This document shows, in pieces, positions 46,781 to 59,197 of a DNA stretch of 64,000 nucleotides. This stretch comes from Mytilus trossulus. Taxonomy: Eukaryota > Mollusca > Bivalvia > Mytilida > Mytilidae. Positions within the stretch are counted from its first letter, which is position 1. Each line of letters begins with the position of its first letter. The stretch covers positions 79,067,127 through 79,131,126 of the forward strand of contig NC_086378.1 of NCBI RefSeq assembly GCF_036588685.1, read 5' to 3'. Below the pieces are notes generated by a model. That model saw only the letters and a list, made by a program, of their open reading frames with translations. It was not told the DNA's origin and made no database searches. Position numbers and translations under genes: made by a program.

Positions 46781-48754
46781 CTAGAGCTCAAAATTTGAAA
46801 AAAATGTCAAAAAATTAGGGGGGTCGGCCTATTCCAGGGCTTCTAGAGAAAAATAATGAGGGGTGTCACGGGGAATGACTATATAGGTCTTGTAGAGGAG
46901 AAACAGGCGCTTCTTTTGCGCTAGGTATCGAAGGGCGCTATTTTCAAAAATCTGAAACTAGAGCTCAAAATTCGAAAAAAATGTCAAAAAATTAGGAGGG
47001 TGGGCCTATTCTAGGACTTCTAGAGAAAAATAATGAGGGGTGTCACGGGGTATGACTATATAGGTCTTGTAGAGGTGAAACAGGCGCTTCTATTGCACTA
47101 GGTACCGAAGGGCGCTATGTTCAAAAATCTGAAACTAGAGCTCAAAATTCGAAAAAAATGTCCAAAAAATGGGGGTAGGGTCGGCCTATTCCAGGAGTTC
47201 TAGAGAAAAATTATAAGGGGTGTCACGGTGTATGACTATATAGGTCTTGTAGAGGAGAAACAAGCGCTTCTTTTGCATTAGGTATCGAAGGGCGCTATGT
47301 TCAAAAATCTGAAACTAGAGCTCAAAATTCGAAAAAAATGTCCACAAAATGGGGGTAGGGTCGGCCTATTCCAGGAGTTCTAGAGAAAAATAATGAGGGG
47401 TGTCACGGGGTATGACTATATAGGTCTTGTAGAAGAGAAACAGGCGCTTCATTTGCACTAGGTTTCGAAGGGCGCTATGTTCAAAAATCTGAAACTAGAG
47501 CTCAAAATTCGTAAAAAATGTCAAAAAAATGGGGGTAGGGTCGGCCTATTCCAGGAGTTCTAGAGAAAAATAATAAGGGGTGTCACGGTGTATGACTATA
47601 TAGGTCTTGTAGAGGAGAAACAAGCGCTTCTTTTGCATTAGGTATCGAAGGGCGCTATGTTCAAAAATCTGAAACTAGAGCTCAAAATTCGAAAAAAATG
47701 TCCAAAAAATGGGGGTAGGGTCGGCCTATTCCAGGAGTTCTAGAGAAAAATTATAAGGGGTGTCACGGTGTATGACTATATAGGTCTTGTAGAGGAGAAA
47801 CAAGCGCTTCTTTTGCATTAGGTATCGAAGGGCGCTATGTTCAAAAATCTGAAACTAGAGCTCAAAATTCGAAAAAAATGTCCACAAAATGGGGGTAGGG
47901 TCGGCCTATTCCAGGAGTTCTAGAGAAAAATAATGAGGGGTGTCACGGGGTATGACTATATAGGTCTTGTAGAAGAGAAACAGGCGCTTCATTTGCACTA
48001 GGTTTCGAAGGGCGCTATGTTCAAAAATCTGAAACTAGAGCTCAAAATTCGTAAAAAATGTCAAAAAAATGGGGGTAGGGTCGGCCTATTCCAGGAGTTC
48101 TAGAGAAAAATAATAAGGGGTGTCACGGTGTATGACTATATAGGTCTTGTAGAGGAGAAACAAGCGCTTCTTTTGCATTAGGTATCGAAGGGCGCTATGT
48201 TCAAAAATCTGAAACTAGAGCTCAAAATTCGAAAAAAATGTCCACAAAATGGGGGTAGGGTCGGCCTATTCCAGGAGTTCTAGAGAAAAATAATGAGGGG
48301 TGTCACGGGGTATGACTATATAGGTCTTGTAGAAGAGAAACAGGCGCTTCATTTGCACTAGGTTTCGAAGGGCGCTATGTTCAAAAATCTGAAACTAGAG
48401 CTCAAAATTCGTAAAAAATGTCAAAAAAATGGGGGTAGGGTCGGCCTATTCCAGGAGTTCTAGAGAAAAATAATAAGGGGTGTCACGGTGTATGACTATA
48501 TAGGTCTTGTAGAGGAGAAACAAACGCTTCTTTTGCATTAGGTATCGAAGGGCGCTATGTTCAAAAATCTGAAACTAGAGCTCAAAATTCGAAAAAAATG
48601 TCCACAAAATGGGGGTAGGGTCGGCCTATTCCAGGAGTTCTAGAGAAAAATAATGAGGGGTGTCACGGGGTATGACTATATAGGTCTTGTAGAAGAGAAA
48701 CAGGCGCTTCATTTGCACTAGGTTTCGAAGGGCGCTATGTTCAAAAATCTGAAA
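46781..48754 (+). repeat. Higher-order repeat 1 (11 monomers, 1974 bp)
   Basis: Order A-B-C-D-E-C-D-E-D-E'-D. A has CACGGGGAATGAC; B has GAGGTGAAAC and GGTACCGAAG; C has AAATTATAAGG; D has GAAGAGAAAC; E has TTCGTAAAAAATG; E' has AAACAAACGC. Confidence 0.93.
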
Positions 48755-50728
48755 CTAGAGCTCAAAATTTGAAAAAAATGTCAAAAAATTAGGGGGGTCG
48801 GCCTATTCCAGGGCTTCTAGAGAAAAATAATGAGGGGTGTCACGGGGAATGACTATATAGGTCTTGTAGAGGAGAAACAGGCGCTTCTTTTGCGCTAGGT
48901 ATCGAAGGGCGCTATTTTCAAAAATCTGAAACTAGAGCTCAAAATTCGAAAAAAATGTCAAAAAATTAGGAGGGTGGGCCTATTCTAGGACTTCTAGAGA
49001 AAAATAATGAGGGGTGTCACGGGGTATGACTATATAGGTCTTGTAGAGGTGAAACAGGCGCTTCTATTGCACTAGGTACCGAAGGGCGCTATGTTCAAAA
49101 ATCTGAAACTAGAGCTCAAAATTCGAAAAAAATGTCCAAAAAATGGGGGTAGGGTCGGCCTATTCCAGGAGTTCTAGAGAAAAATTATAAGGGGTGTCAC
49201 GGTGTATGACTATATAGGTCTTGTAGAGGAGAAACAAGCGCTTCTTTTGCATTAGGTATCGAAGGGCGCTATGTTCAAAAATCTGAAACTAGAGCTCAAA
49301 ATTCGAAAAAAATGTCCACAAAATGGGGGTAGGGTCGGCCTATTCCAGGAGTTCTAGAGAAAAATAATGAGGGGTGTCACGGGGTATGACTATATAGGTC
49401 TTGTAGAAGAGAAACAGGCGCTTCATTTGCACTAGGTTTCGAAGGGCGCTATGTTCAAAAATCTGAAACTAGAGCTCAAAATTCGTAAAAAATGTCAAAA
49501 AAATGGGGGTAGGGTCGGCCTATTCCAGGAGTTCTAGAGAAAAATAATAAGGGGTGTCACGGTGTATGACTATATAGGTCTTGTAGAGGAGAAACAAGCG
49601 CTTCTTTTGCATTAGGTATCGAAGGGCGCTATGTTCAAAAATCTGAAACTAGAGCTCAAAATTCGAAAAAAATGTCCAAAAAATGGGGGTAGGGTCGGCC
49701 TATTCCAGGAGTTCTAGAGAAAAATTATAAGGGGTGTCACGGTGTATGACTATATAGGTCTTGTAGAGGAGAAACAAGCGCTTCTTTTGCATTAGGTATC
49801 GAAGGGCGCTATGTTCAAAAATCTGAAACTAGAGCTCAAAATTCGAAAAAAATGTCCACAAAATGGGGGTAGGGTCGGCCTATTCCAGGAGTTCTAGAGA
49901 AAAATAATGAGGGGTGTCACGGGGTATGACTATATAGGTCTTGTAGAAGAGAAACAGGCGCTTCATTTGCACTAGGTTTCGAAGGGCGCTATGTTCAAAA
50001 ATCTGAAACTAGAGCTCAAAATTCGTAAAAAATGTCAAAAAAATGGGGGTAGGGTCGGCCTATTCCAGGAGTTCTAGAGAAAAATAATAAGGGGTGTCAC
50101 GGTGTATGACTATATAGGTCTTGTAGAGGAGAAACAAGCGCTTCTTTTGCATTAGGTATCGAAGGGCGCTATGTTCAAAAATCTGAAACTAGAGCTCAAA
50201 ATTCGAAAAAAATGTCCACAAAATGGGGGTAGGGTCGGCCTATTCCAGGAGTTCTAGAGAAAAATAATGAGGGGTGTCACGGGGTATGACTATATAGGTC
50301 TTGTAGAAGAGAAACAGGCGCTTCATTTGCACTAGGTTTCGAAGGGCGCTATGTTCAAAAATCTGAAACTAGAGCTCAAAATTCGTAAAAAATGTCAAAA
50401 AAATGGGGGTAGGGTCGGCCTATTCCAGGAGTTCTAGAGAAAAATAATAAGGGGTGTCACGGTGTATGACTATATAGGTCTTGTAGAGGAGAAACAAACG
50501 CTTCTTTTGCATTAGGTATCGAAGGGCGCTATGTTCAAAAATCTGAAACTAGAGCTCAAAATTCGAAAAAAATGTCCACAAAATGGGGGTAGGGTCGGCC
50601 TATTCCAGGAGTTCTAGAGAAAAATAATGAGGGGTGTCACGGGGTATGACTATATAGGTCTTGTAGAAGAGAAACAGGCGCTTCATTTGCACTAGGTTTC
50701 GAAGGGCGCTATGTTCAAAAATCTGAAA
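48755..50728 (+). repeat. Higher-order repeat 2 (1974 bp)
   Basis: Same eleven-monomer order as unit 1, with no difference noticed by eye. Confidence 0.93.
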
Positions 50729-52702
50729 CTAGAGCTCAAAATTTGAAAAAAATGTCAAAAAATTAGGGGGGTCGGCCTATTCCAGGGCTTCTAGAGAAAA
50801 ATAATGAGGGGTGTCACGGGGAATGACTATATAGGTCTTGTAGAGGAGAAACAGGCGCTTCTTTTGCGCTAGGTATCGAAGGGCGCTATTTTCAAAAATC
50901 TGAAACTAGAGCTCAAAATTCGAAAAAAATGTCAAAAAATTAGGAGGGTGGGCCTATTCTAGGACTTCTAGAGAAAAATAATGAGGGGTGTCACGGGGTA
51001 TGACTATATAGGTCTTGTAGAGGTGAAACAGGCGCTTCTATTGCACTAGGTACCGAAGGGCGCTATGTTCAAAAATCTGAAACTAGAGCTCAAAATTCGA
51101 AAAAAATGTCCAAAAAATGGGGGTAGGGTCGGCCTATTCCAGGAGTTCTAGAGAAAAATTATAAGGGGTGTCACGGTGTATGACTATATAGGTCTTGTAG
51201 AGGAGAAACAAGCGCTTCTTTTGCATTAGGTATCGAAGGGCGCTATGTTCAAAAATCTGAAACTAGAGCTCAAAATTCGAAAAAAATGTCCACAAAATGG
51301 GGGTAGGGTCGGCCTATTCCAGGAGTTCTAGAGAAAAATAATGAGGGGTGTCACGGGGTATGACTATATAGGTCTTGTAGAAGAGAAACAGGCGCTTCAT
51401 TTGCACTAGGTTTCGAAGGGCGCTATGTTCAAAAATCTGAAACTAGAGCTCAAAATTCGTAAAAAATGTCAAAAAAATGGGGGTAGGGTCGGCCTATTCC
51501 AGGAGTTCTAGAGAAAAATAATAAGGGGTGTCACGGTGTATGACTATATAGGTCTTGTAGAGGAGAAACAAGCGCTTCTTTTGCATTAGGTATCGAAGGG
51601 CGCTATGTTCAAAAATCTGAAACTAGAGCTCAAAATTCGAAAAAAATGTCCAAAAAATGGGGGTAGGGTCGGCCTATTCCAGGAGTTCTAGAGAAAAATT
51701 ATAAGGGGTGTCACGGTGTATGACTATATAGGTCTTGTAGAGGAGAAACAAGCGCTTCTTTTGCATTAGGTATCGAAGGGCGCTATGTTCAAAAATCTGA
51801 AACTAGAGCTCAAAATTCGAAAAAAATGTCCACAAAATGGGGGTAGGGTCGGCCTATTCCAGGAGTTCTAGAGAAAAATAATGAGGGGTGTCACGGGGTA
51901 TGACTATATAGGTCTTGTAGAAGAGAAACAGGCGCTTCATTTGCACTAGGTTTCGAAGGGCGCTATGTTCAAAAATCTGAAACTAGAGCTCAAAATTCGT
52001 AAAAAATGTCAAAAAAATGGGGGTAGGGTCGGCCTATTCCAGGAGTTCTAGAGAAAAATAATAAGGGGTGTCACGGTGTATGACTATATAGGTCTTGTAG
52101 AGGAGAAACAAGCGCTTCTTTTGCATTAGGTATCGAAGGGCGCTATGTTCAAAAATCTGAAACTAGAGCTCAAAATTCGAAAAAAATGTCCACAAAATGG
52201 GGGTAGGGTCGGCCTATTCCAGGAGTTCTAGAGAAAAATAATGAGGGGTGTCACGGGGTATGACTATATAGGTCTTGTAGAAGAGAAACAGGCGCTTCAT
52301 TTGCACTAGGTTTCGAAGGGCGCTATGTTCAAAAATCTGAAACTAGAGCTCAAAATTCGTAAAAAATGTCAAAAAAATGGGGGTAGGGTCGGCCTATTCC
52401 AGGAGTTCTAGAGAAAAATAATAAGGGGTGTCACGGTGTATGACTATATAGGTCTTGTAGAGGAGAAACAAACGCTTCTTTTGCATTAGGTATCGAAGGG
52501 CGCTATGTTCAAAAATCTGAAACTAGAGCTCAAAATTCGAAAAAAATGTCCACAAAATGGGGGTAGGGTCGGCCTATTCCAGGAGTTCTAGAGAAAAATA
52601 ATGAGGGGTGTCACGGGGTATGACTATATAGGTCTTGTAGAAGAGAAACAGGCGCTTCATTTGCACTAGGTTTCGAAGGGCGCTATGTTCAAAAATCTGA
52701 AA
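50729..52702 (+). repeat. Higher-order repeat 3 (1974 bp)
   Basis: Same eleven-monomer order as units 1 and 2, with no difference noticed by eye. Confidence 0.93.
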
Positions 52703-55700
52703 CTAGAGCTCAAAATTTGAAAAAAATGTCAAAAAATTAGGGGGGTCGGCCTATTCCAGGGCTTCTAGAGAAAAATAATGAGGGGTGTCACGGGGAATGA
52801 CTATATAGGTCTTGTAGAGGAGAAACAGGCGCTTCTTTTGCGCTAGGTATCGAAGGGCGCTATTTTCAAAAATCTGAAACTAGAGCTCAAAATTCGAAAA
52901 AAATGTCAAAAAATTAGGAGGGTGGGCCTATTCTAGGACTTCTAGAGAAAAATAATGAGGGGTGTCACGGGGTATGACTATATAGGTCTTGTAGAGGTGA
53001 AACAGGCGCTTCTATTGCACTAGGTACCGAAGGGCGCTATGTTCAAAAATCTGAAACTAGAGCTCAAAATTCGAAAAAAATGTCCAAAAAATGGGGGTAG
53101 GGTCGGCCTATTCCAGGAGTTCTAGAGAAAAATTATAAGGGGTGTCACGGTGTATGACTATATAGGTCTTGTAGAGGAGAAACAAGCGCTTCTTTTGCAT
53201 TAGGTATCGAAGGGCGCTATGTTCAAAAATCTGAAACTAGAGCTCAAAATTCGAAAAAAATGTCCACAAAATGGGGGTAGGGTCGGCCTATTCCAGGAGT
53301 TCTAGAGAAAAATAATGAGGGGTGTCACGGGGTATGACTATATAGGTCTTGTAGAAGAGAAACAGGCGCTTCATTTGCACTAGGTTTCGAAGGGCGCTAT
53401 GTTCAAAAATCTGAAACTAGAGCTCAAAATTCGTAAAAAATGTCAAAAAAATGGGGGTAGGGTCGGCCTATTCCAGGAGTTCTAGAGAAAAATAATAAGG
53501 GGTGTCACGGTGTATGACTATATAGGTCTTGTAGAGGAGAAACAAGCGCTTCTTTTGCATTAGGTATCGAAGGGCGCTATGTTCAAAAATCTGAAACTAG
53601 AGCTCAAAATTCGAAAAAAATGTCCACAAAATGGGGGTAGGGTCGGCCTATTCCAGGAGTTCTAGAGAAAAATAATGAGGGGTGTCACGGGGTATGACTA
53701 TATAGGTCTTGTAGAAGAGAAACAGGCGCTTCATTTGCACTAGGTTTCGAAGGGCGCTATGTTCAAAAATCTGAAACTAGAGCTCAAAATTCGTAAAAAA
53801 TGTCAAAAAAATGGGGGTAGGGTCGGCCTATTCCAGGAGTTCTAGAGAAAAATAATAAGGGGTGTCACGGTGTATGACTATATAGGTCTTGTAGAGGAGA
53901 AACAAGCGCTTCTTTTGCATTAGGTATCGAAGGGCGCTATGTTCAAAAATCTGAAACTAGAGCTCAAAATTCGAAAAAAATGTCCAAAAAATGGGGGTAG
54001 GGTCGGCCTATTCCAGGAGTTCTAGAGAAAAATTATAAGGGGTGTCACGGTGTATGACTATATAGGTCTTGTAGAGGAGAAACAAGCGCTTCTTTTGCAT
54101 TAGGTATCGAAGGGCGCTATGTTCAAAAATCTGAAACTAGAGCTCAAAATTCGAAAAAAATGTCCACAAAATGGGGGTAGGGTCGGCCTATTCCAGGAGT
54201 TCTAGAGAAAAATAATGAGGGGTGTCACGGGGTATGACTATATAGGTCTTGTAGAAGAGAAACAGGCGCTTCATTTGCACTAGGTTTCGAAGGGCGCTAT
54301 GTTCAAAAATCTGAAACTAGAGCTCAAAATTCGTAAAAAATGTCAAAAAAATGGGGGTAGGGTCGGCCTATTCCAGGAGTTCTAGAGAAAAATAATAAGG
54401 GGTGTCACGGTGTATGACTATATAGGTCTTGTAGAGGAGAAACAAGCGCTTCTTTTGCATTAGGTATCGAAGGGCGCTATGTTCAAAAATCTGAAACTAG
54501 AGCTCAAAATTCGAAAAAAATGTCCACAAAATGGGGGTAGGGTCGGCCTATTCCAGGAGTTCTAGAGAAAAATAATGAGGGGTGTCACGGGGTATGACTA
54601 TATAGGTCTTGTAGAAGAGAAACAGGCGCTTCATTTGCACTAGGTTTCGAAGGGCGCTATGTTCAAAAATCTGAAACTAGAGCTCAAAATTCGTAAAAAA
54701 TGTCAAAAAAATGGGGGTAGGGTCGGCCTATTCCAGGAGTTCTAGAGAAAAATAATAAGGGGTGTCACGGTGTATGACTATATAGGTCTTGTAGAGGAGA
54801 AACAAACGCTTCTTTTGCATTAGGTATCGAAGGGCGCTATGTTCAAAAATCTGAAACTAGAGCTCAAAATTCGAAAAAAATGTCCACAAAATGGGGGTAG
54901 GGTCGGCCTATTCCAGGAGTTCTAGAGAAAAATAATGAGGGGTGTCACGGGGTATGACTATATAGGTCTTGTAGAAGAGAAACAGGCGCTTCATTTGCAC
55001 TAGGTTTCGAAGGGCGCTATGTTCAAAAATCTGAAACTAGAGCTCAAAATTCGTAAAAAATGTCAAAAAAATGGGGGTAGGGTCGGCCTATTCCAGGAGT
55101 TCTAGAGAAAAATAATAAGGGGTGTCACGGTGTATGACTATATAGGTCTTGTAGAGGAGAAACAAGCGCTTCTTTTGCATTAGGTATCGAAGGGCGCTAT
55201 GTTCAAAAATCTGAAACTAGAGCTCAAAATTCGAAAAAAATGTCCACAAAATGGGGGTAGGGTCGGCCTATTCCAGGAGTTCTAGAGAAAAATAATGAGG
55301 GGTGTCACGGGGTATGACTATATAGGTCTTGTAGAAGAGAAACAGGCGCTTCATTTGCACTAGGTTTCGAAGGGCGCTATGTTCAAAAATCTGAAACTAG
55401 AGCTCAAAATTCGTAAAAAATGTCAAAAAAATGGGGGTAGGGTCGGCCTATTCCAGGAGTTCTAGAGAAAAATAATAAGGGGTGTCACGGTGTATGACTA
55501 TATAGGTCTTGTAGAGGAGAAACAAGCGCTTCTTTTGCATTAGGTATCGAAGGGCGCTATGTTCAAAAATCTGAAACTAGAGCTCAAAATTCGAAAAAAA
55601 TGTCCACAAAATGGGGGTAGGGTCGGCCTATTCCAGGAGTTCTAGAGAAAAATAATGAGGGGTGTCACGGGGTATGACTATATAGGTCTTGTAGAAGAGA

Positions 55701-56115
55701 AACAGGCGCTTCATTTGCACTAGGTTTCGAAGGGCGCTATGTTCAAAAATCTGAAACTAGAGCTCAAAATTCGTAAAAAATGTCAAAAAAATGGGGGTAG
55801 GGTCGGCCTATTCCAGGAGTTCTAGAGAAAAATAATAAGGGGTGTCACGGTGTATGACTATATAGGTCTTGTAGAGGAGAAACAAGCGCTTCTTTTGCAT
55901 TAGGTATCGAAGGGCGCTATGTTCAAAAATCTGAAACTAGAGCTCAAAATTCGAAAAAAATGTCCAAAAAATGGGGGTAGGGTCGGCCTATTCCAGGAGT
56001 TCTAGAGAAAAATAATAAGGGGTGTCACGGTGTATGACTATATAGGTCTTGTAGAGGAGAAACAAGCGCTTCTTTTGCATTAGGTATCGAAGGGCGCTAT
56101 GTTCAAAAATCTGAA
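52703..56115 (+). repeat. Rearranged higher-order block (19 monomers)
   Basis: Reads A-B-C-D-E-(D-E)-C-D-E-D-E'-D-(E-D-E-D-E)-C'. Relative to the 11-mer it has an extra D-E dimer after the fifth monomer and a D-E run at the end, as expected from unequal exchange between D-E dimers. Confidence 0.88.
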
Positions 56116-57590
56116 ACAAGATCTCAAAATGCGAAAAAAATGTCAAAAAAATGGGGGTAGGGTCGGCCTATTCCAGGAGTTCTATAGAAAAATAATGGGG
56201 GGTGTCACGGGATATGACTATATAGGTCTTGTAGAGGAGAAACAGGCCCTTCTTTTGCGCTAGGTATCAAAGGGCGCTATGTTAAAAAATCTGAAACTAG
56301 AGCTCAAAATTTGAAAAAAATGTCCAAAAATTAGGGGGGTCGGCCTATTCCAGGGCTTCTAGAGAAAAATAATGAGGGGTGTCACGGGGTATGACTATAT
56401 AGGTCTTGTAGAGGAGAAACAGGCGCTTCTTTTGCGCTAGGTATCGAAGGGCACTATGTTCAAAAATCTGAAACTAGAGCTCAGAATTTGAAAAAAATGT
56501 CAAAAAATTAGGAGGGTCGGCCTATTCTAGGACTTCTAGAGAAAAATAATGAGGGGTGTCACGGGGTATGACTATATAGGTCTTGTAGAGGAGAAACAGG
56601 CGCTTCTTTTGCGCTAGGTATCGAAGGGCACTATGTTCAAAATCTGAAACTAGAGCTCAAAATTCGAAAAAAATGTCAAAAAAATGGGGGTAGGGCCGGC
56701 CTATTCCAGGAGTTCTAGAGAAAAATAATGAGGGGTGTCACGGGGTATGACTATATAGGTCTTGTAGAGGAGAAACAGGCACTTCTTTTGCACTAGGTAC
56801 CAAAGGGTGTTATGTTCAAAAATCTGAAACTAGATCTCAAAATGCGAAAAAAATGTCAAAAAAATGGGGGTAGGGTCGGCCTATTCCAGGAGTTCTAGAG
56901 AAAAATAATGGGGGGTGTCACGGGATATGACTATATAGGTCTTGTAGAGGTGAAACAGGCCCTTCTTTTGCGCTAGGTATCAAAGGGCGCTATGTTCAAA
57001 AATCTGAAACTAGAGCTCAAAATTTGAAAAAAATGTCCAAAAATTAGGGGGGTCGGCCTATTCCAGGGCTTCTAGAGAAAAATAATGAGGGGTGTCACGA
57101 GGAAAGACTATATAGGTCTTGTAGAGGAGAAACAGGCGCTTCTTTTGCACTAGGTATCGAAGGGCGCTATGTTCAAAAATCTGAAACTAGAGCTCAGAAT
57201 TTGAAAAAAATGTCAAAAAATTAGGAGGGTCGGCCTATTCTAGGACTTCTAGAGAAAAATAATGAGGGGTGTCACGGGGTATGACTATATAGGTCTTGTA
57301 GAGGAGAAACAGGCGCTTCTTTTGTGCTAGGTATCGAAGGGCACTATGTTCAAAAATCTGAAACTAGAGCTCAAAATTCGAAAAAAATGTCAAAAAAATG
57401 GGGGTAGGGCCGGCCTATTCCAGGAGTTCTAGAGAAAAATAATGAGGGGTGTCACGGGGTATGACTATATAGGTCTTGTAGAGGAGAAACATGTTCTTCT
57501 TTTGCGCTAGGTATCAAAGGGTGCTATGTTCAAAAATCTGAAACTAGAGCTCAAAACTTGAAAAAAAAATGTCAAAAAATTAGGGGGGGT
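56116..57590 (+). repeat. Diverged right edge with an older four-monomer unit
   Basis: Monomer F (ATCTCAAAATGCG, CACGGGATATGAC) recurs at 56116 and about 56829, a 713-bp period over four monomers F-G-H-I, seen twice and followed by a partial monomer. H carries CTCAGAATTTG and I carries GGGCCGGCCTATTCC. Copies differ from each other more than the units to the left do. Confidence 0.85.
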
Positions 57591-58027
57591 CAGACAGCAG
57601 CGGCATAACACAAAAAAAGTCATCATAAATACCAGACGCGCGTTTCATATACAAAGACTCATTAGTGACGTTCGAATCAAAATAATGCTTGAAAGGCCAA
57701 AATAAAGGATGAAGTTGAAGAACATTGAGAACATAACATTCCTAGCAGTTTTGCCAAATACAGGTAAGGCAGTCTATTCCTGGTGTAGAAAAACCTTAGT
57801 TTTTTCAAAAATTCAAAGCGATGTTAATTTATACGATTATATCAATGATAAGCAAAGTCAACACAAGTGCTGACTACTGGGCTGGTGATACCTTCGGGGA
57901 AACAAATCTATACCAGCAGTGGGATCGACTCAGTGGTTGCATTTTAAGTTTTAACTCATCATAGAGACCAGTATTTAAATTTTATATTTACGCCAGACGT
58001 GCATTTCGTCTACAATATATCAGTGAA
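57591..58027 (+). repeat. Family P repeat interrupting the satellite edge
   Basis: Begins CAGCAGCGGCATAAC, then CATAAATACCAGACGCGCG, AGAACATTGAGAAC, CTATTCCTGGTGTAG, GGGCTGGTGATACCTTCGGG, and a second CGCCAGACGTGCATTTCGTC. This is a little more than one unit. Satellite sequence borders it on both sides. Confidence 0.85.
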
Positions 58028-58029
58028 TT

Positions 58030-58100
58030 CCTGTGAAGGGAAAACAGGCGCATCGTTTGCGTAAGACTTCAAAGGGTGCTATGTTCAATTTTGTCGAAAG
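58030..58100 (+). repeat. Orphan satellite monomer remnant
   Basis: GAAAACAGGCGCATCGTTTG, ACTTCAAAGGGTGCTATGTT matches the second half of the satellite monomer (GAAACAGGCGCTTCTTTTGC, ATCGAAGGGCGCTATGTT) with scattered differences. Confidence 0.8.
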
Positions 58101-58604
58101 GAACTAAACAAATTTAATAAAAAACTCAACTGTCAGCCAAGAACGCGAAAAAAACCAACATATCATAGTCAGCAAAGACTTATTTTCAATTTCTTGTCAT
58201 ATACAGTCATAATTTCCCCATCCGAATAACATGATAAAAGAGTTTGTAAAATCTGTTATGTAAATACTGATAAAAAGAATGCTGATTACTGGCTGATTTT
58301 CTTTTTCAAGGGTATGTCGAAAAGAAAACGACGAAGATAAAAGAACTTTAGTGCGAATGCCAGCCAATTGGAATTGAAATTAAAAAAACACTCTTTATTT
58401 TTTTCTGATATAATTTGTCAAAATAGAACTAGTTAAACACTATTTAAATATCACATGAGTTTGATCAATAACTATCAACTCGATAAGTTATTATCTGCAC
58501 ATGCAGCTCCTGTACCCTTACACAGCAAAACATGTGTTTCATCCTCATTGTTTTCAACACTTTAAATAACCAAGTTTATAAAGTTATGTGATTGACACCT
58601 TGAA
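58101..58604. other. Non-coding, nothing recognised
   Basis: No tetraspanin start exon recognised on the minus strand. Confidence 0.45.
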
Positions 58605-59197
58605 ATAGGTCCTCCACAACTCATAACAGCAGCAAGATGGCAGATTATCAGCATGAGAGAGGCAGGAATGTCGCTGTGACAATTACACGTATTGTCGGTC
58701 ATCACTTTTCCACTATAAGTCGTTTAGAGAATAAAAATTAGGCAATACACGATATAAAAGACTATCCGAGATAAAAAAAAAAAAAAAAAAAAAGACCCCC
58801 TAGGCCACCTGCAAAGGAAAATCAAGCATGATGAAGCTTAGTCAGAAAGAAACCCATTGCATACAATACAATCCTAAAAAGAGAGAGATGGGCATACAGA
58901 ACCCTTTTAACAATAATTGTTCGAGATTGAATCATCTCTACTGGTTATTGTGCGATAAGACCATTTCAGACGTTTGCTTACGAACAGACACACAGTGTAT
59001 CCGTATCCAATGTAGTGCAGAGCTCGCCAAAATTGGAAATTAGCATCGTGGAGGAAGATCCAATGTGCAAATGGAATTCGGATCATCTTCCTTGGCCTGA
59101 TCGTAGCCCGGATTTAAACCATATCGAGCATATTTGGGACACTAATGGGCGGAAAGTGCACAAAAGGACAGACCAGTTCAAATACATCATGAAATAA
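58605..59197 (+). pseudogene. Tc1-like transposase remnant
   Basis: N-terminal helix-turn-helix and C-terminal WPDRSPDLNHIEHIWD are joined by an internal deletion; at least two frameshifts and several stops are present. The frame with the C-terminal motif runs 59015-59197. It cannot encode an active enzyme because the first two catalytic acidic residues are gone. Confidence 0.8.

Larger units (their letters stand above)
46781..57590 (+). repeat. 180-bp satellite array with higher-order structure
   Basis: About 60 head-to-tail monomers of 176-180 bp. Conserved blocks are CTAGAGCTCAAAATT, GGTCGGCCTATTCCAGG, CTAGAGAAAAATAATGAGGG, GTGTCACGGGGTATGACTAT and GAAACAGGCGCTTCTTTTGC. Monomers fall into types A to E by shared variants, and eleven of them form a 1974-bp unit. 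The left edge is abrupt at 46781. The right edge is graded and more diverged. There are no ORFs over 60 codons on either strand. The monomer length is close to a nucleosome repeat, common for animal satellites. I do not recognise it as one of the named Mytilus satellites. Confidence 0.97.

Noticed and set aside
46781..57590. Repetitive protein-coding gene in the satellite
   Set aside because: Although 180 bp is a multiple of three, every frame is interrupted in each monomer and other monomers are 176-178 bp long.
58510..58545. Tetraspanin start exon on the minus strand (MRMKHMFCC before GTAAGG)
   Set aside because: It has an ATG and a donor in the right phase but lacks the hydrophobic first half of TM1 that the next exon requires.
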